Shown here: positions 6,920 to 8,869 of the stretch, piece after piece | How positions within the stretch are numbered: position 1 is the stretch's first letter | Layout of the letters: every line of letters begins with the position of its first letter | Assembly: GCA_947175585.1 (NCBI GenBank) | Contig: CAMWNL010000044.1 | Coordinates: 1 to 8,869, forward strand | Source: an uncultured Bacteroidales bacterium | GTDB taxonomy: Bacteria; Bacteroidota; Bacteroidia; Bacteroidales; Muribaculaceae | Direction of reading: 5' to 3' | DNA: 8,869 nt | The notes under the pieces: model-generated | Databases searched by the model: none | Seen by the model: only the letters and a program-made list of their open reading frames with translations | Told to the model about the DNA's origin: nothing | Position numbers and translations under genes: made by a program

Positions 6920-7888
6920 ATATACCTGAAAATTGATGACAATGCAACACGGCGGCTGCCATTTTACCTCGCAATGGAGGAATGGGCAGCCAAACGCCTG
7001 CCTGCAGCCGACTACTTTTTCAGCTGGCAAGTCAATCCGACGGTGATTTTCGGGCGTAATCAGCGAATAGACACCGAAGTCAATCTCGATTATTGCCGTG
7101 AAAACAATATCGAGACATATCGACGTAAGAGCGGAGGAGGCTGTGTGTTTGCCGACCGGCACAACATAATGTTTTCATACATAACTCCGTCAGAGCACGT
7201 CACGACAACATTCAACCGCTACACGGAGATGGTCGCCGAAATGTTGCGATCACTCGGCGTCGACGCCAAAGCCAGCGGCCGCAATGACATCACGATCGAG
7301 GGGCGGAAAGTGTCGGGAAATGCTTTTTACCATATCCCCGGGCGGAGTATCGTCCACGGCACGATGCTCTATGACACAGATCTGCGTCACATGGCGAACG
7401 CAATCACTCCTTCGCGTTCGAAACTCGAATCAAAACAGGTCAAGTCGGTCGAAGCCCACATCACCACACTCAATCAGCATCTCGACATAGACATTGATGA
7501 ATTTCACCGCTATGCAATCGAGCACCTCACCGACAGTCAAATCAGCTTAACTGCAAAACAACTTGCTGAAATCGAGTTACTTTCCCGGCCATACTACGAA
7601 CCTGAATGGATATTCGGCCGCCGAAGCGAAGCAACTATCCGACAAAGCAAACGCGTAGACGGAGCCGGAGAGTTTGCAATCGGAATCACACTGCGTGACG
7701 GGCGCATCGCCGACATCAATATCGAAGGCGATTTTTTCCTGCTGTCAGACCTCGACTCCACCTTGTTGGCCCGCCTGAGAGGAGTAAGATATTCACGCCG
7801 CGAAATCGAGGATACGTTGGCAGCCACAGACACGTCGCAAACAATAGCCGGGCTGACAACCGGACAATTTATAGAATTAATCATTTAA
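6917..7888 (+). CDS. lplA: Lipoate-protein ligase A
   Basis: The enzyme activates lipoate with ATP to lipoyl-AMP and transfers it to a lysine on lipoyl-domain proteins in the cytoplasm (GcvH and the E2 subunits of 2-oxoacid dehydrogenases). The 323 residues carry all the family marks in order: FGRNQ (45-49), the nucleotide/lipoate loop RRKSGGGCVF (69-78), GRNDI (121-125), GRKVSGNAFY (129-138) with the expected catalytic Lys131, HGTMLYDTDL (147-156) and KSVEAHITTL (176-185). From about residue 230, EWIFGRR and later INIEGDFF (about 264-271) mark the C-terminal accessory domain, so this is a full two-domain ligase like E. coli LplA. The start ATG follows an A-rich stretch and lies about 16 nt after the predicted transcription start. 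gcvT follows after 22 bp, presumably co-transcribed. This fits because GcvH must be lipoylated for the glycine cleavage system to work. Two palindromic repeats and a promoter upstream suggest dedicated regulation. Confidence 0.95.
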   Translation: MIYLKIDDNATRRLPFYLAMEEWAAKRLPAADYFFSWQVNPTVIFGRNQRIDTEVNLDYCRENNIETYRRKSGGGCVFADRHNIMFSYITPSEHVTTTFNRYTEMVAEMLRSLGVDAKASGRNDITIEGRKVSGNAFYHIPGRSIVHGTMLYDTDLRHMANAITPSRSKLESKQVKSVEAHITTLNQHLDIDIDEFHRYAIEHLTDSQISLTAKQLAEIELLSRPYYEPEWIFGRRSEATIRQSKRVDGAGEFAIGITLRDGRIADINIEGDFFLLSDLDSTLLARLRGVRYSRREIEDTLAATDTSQTIAGLTTGQFIELII

Positions 7889-7910
7889 ATAAACATATCT
7901 CATCTATATC

Positions 7911-8869
7911 ATGAGCGAAAATCTAAAGAAAACCTGTCTCCACGACCTTCACACAGGTCTCGGCGCACTTATGAGTCCATTCGGCGGCTTTGATATGCCG
8001 ATACAATATGCCGGCATCGAAGAGGAACACCGCGCAGTGCGCAATGACTGCGGTGTGTTTGATGTTTCACACATGGGCGAAGTCGCTGTCAGCGGTCCCG
8101 ACGCCGAACGATTTGTAAATCATATCTTCACAAACGACGTCACCGGCATGTGTGCCGGAAAAGTAATCTACGGCATGATGCTTCATCCTACCGGCGGAGT
8201 CGTTGACGACCTGCTTGTCTACAAGCGCGGCGAGAATGATTTCTTCCTGGTAATCAATGCTTCAAATATTGATAAGGACGTCGATTGGATTGTAAGTCAC
8301 GCCGAGGGTTATGACATAAAAATCGACCATCAGAGCGACCGATGGGCCGAACTCGCCGTGCAGGGGCCAAACTCTGAAAAGGTGATGCTCGACGTGCTCG
8401 GACTCGACGGCTCAGACCTCGGTTTCTATACATTCAAGACCATAGGCGACGTAATCGTGAGCCGCACAGGATATACGGGTGAAGACGGTTTCGAAATTTA
8501 TGCCGATGCAGAGACTATCCGCGAATATTGGCAGAAACTCATTGACGCCGGTGTGCAGCCATGCGGTCTGGGATGCCGCGACACATTGCGTTTCGAAGCC
8601 GGACTGCTGCTCTACGGCGATGAACTTGCCGACGACATCACCCCAATCGAAGCCGGTCTCGGTATCTTCGTAAACGTCGAAAACCCTTATTTCATCGTCC
8701 GCGACGCGCTCGCCGCCCAGAAAGCAGAAGGCCCTGCGCGAAAAATCGTGGGTATCGAAGTCGAAGGTCAGGCAATAGCGCGTCACGGCTACGAGGTGCT
8801 CGACGCTGAAGGCCGCGTTGTAGGTTCAGTGACAACCGGATACCACTCAATCACTCTTGACCGTAATAT
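7911..8869 (+). CDS. gcvT: Glycine cleavage system T protein (aminomethyltransferase), 3' end missing
   Basis: The frame opens at the ATG at 7911 and is still open at the right edge after 319 complete codons. The family is usually about 360 residues, so roughly 40 C-terminal residues are missing. GcvT takes the aminomethyl group from lipoylated GcvH and, with tetrahydrofolate, releases ammonia and 5,10-methylene-THF. Recognisable segments are [20 protein letters not shown] (14-33), [19 protein letters not shown] (39-57), [10 protein letters not shown] (95-104) with the conserved Asp pair that includes the catalytic/folate Asp, [14 protein letters not shown] (184-197), and [19 protein letters not shown] (221-239). 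A small oddity is [10 protein letters not shown] (258-267), where many homologues have F-I-G-[KR]-[ED]-A-L. It lies 22 bp after lplA with no terminator between them and no visible Shine-Dalgarno sequence, so it is likely the second gene of the same operon. Confidence 0.96.
   Translation, partial: MSENLKKTCLHDLHTGLGALMSPFGGFDMPIQYAGIEEEHRAVRNDCGVFDVSHMGEVAVSGPDAERFVNHIFTNDVTGMCAGKVIYGMMLHPTGGVVDDLLVYKRGENDFFLVINASNIDKDVDWIVSHAEGYDIKIDHQSDRWAELAVQGPNSEKVMLDVLGLDGSDLGFYTFKTIGDVIVSRTGYTGEDGFEIYADAETIREYWQKLIDAGVQPCGLGCRDTLRFEAGLLLYGDELADDITPIEAGLGIFVNVENPYFIVRDALAAQKAEGPARKIVGIEVEGQAIARHGYEVLDAEGRVVGSVTTGYHSITLDRN

Noticed and set aside
6836..7162. 108-aa open frame on the minus strand across the divergent gap and the start of lplA
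   Set aside because: It overlaps the well-supported lplA start antisense and covers its promoter. The translation shows no recognisable domain.
8412..8786. 124-aa open frame on the minus strand inside gcvT
   Set aside because: It is antisense to strongly conserved gcvT motifs and is best explained as a shadow of its codon pattern.

Overview
This window looks like chromosomal DNA from a gut Bacteroidales, most likely Muribaculaceae-like. That placement is an inference from four things: the TamB/TamL pair in its Bacteroidetes lipoprotein form, Bacteroidetes-type promoters (TTTG, 20-nt spacer, TAnnTTTG-like), the lack of Shine-Dalgarno sequences, and roughly balanced GC with AT-rich gaps. I see no mobile element, CRISPR array, tRNA or rRNA.

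Left part, minus strand (1-5976): a two-gene envelope operon. tamB (1577 aa, GTG start) encodes an inner-membrane-anchored, periplasm-spanning protein. It overlaps by 4 bp (ATGA) with tamL, a BamA/TamA-family outer-membrane lipoprotein whose first 377 codons are in the window and whose beta-barrel lies beyond the left edge. Together they should form the Bacteroidetes version of the translocation and assembly module. A good promoter precedes tamB. Its -33 element sits inside the U-tract of the terminator of the gene upstream.

Middle, minus strand (6023-6712): a 229-aa protein with a RecA/RadA-like ATPase core, an altered Walker A motif (GPRQTDKS, Asp where Gly is expected) and a basic C-terminal tail. 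Its function is unknown. It ends in a strong intrinsic terminator.

Right part, plus strand (6917-8869): lplA (lipoate-protein ligase, 323 aa) followed after 22 bp by gcvT (aminomethyltransferase of the glycine cleavage system, cut by the right edge). The pair makes functional sense because LplA can lipoylate GcvH, the carrier protein that GcvT works on.

The 204-bp divergent gap between the ATPase-like gene and lplA is the least explained part. It holds two facing promoters, two near-identical 20-bp palindromic repeats (18/20 matches) 98 bp apart, one of which covers the lplA start codon, and a separate 15-bp palindrome just upstream of the lplA promoter. Together these suggest a specific regulator of lplA-gcvT that I cannot name. 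I found no clearly new multi-gene system. The best leads are this control region and the altered RecA-like protein.
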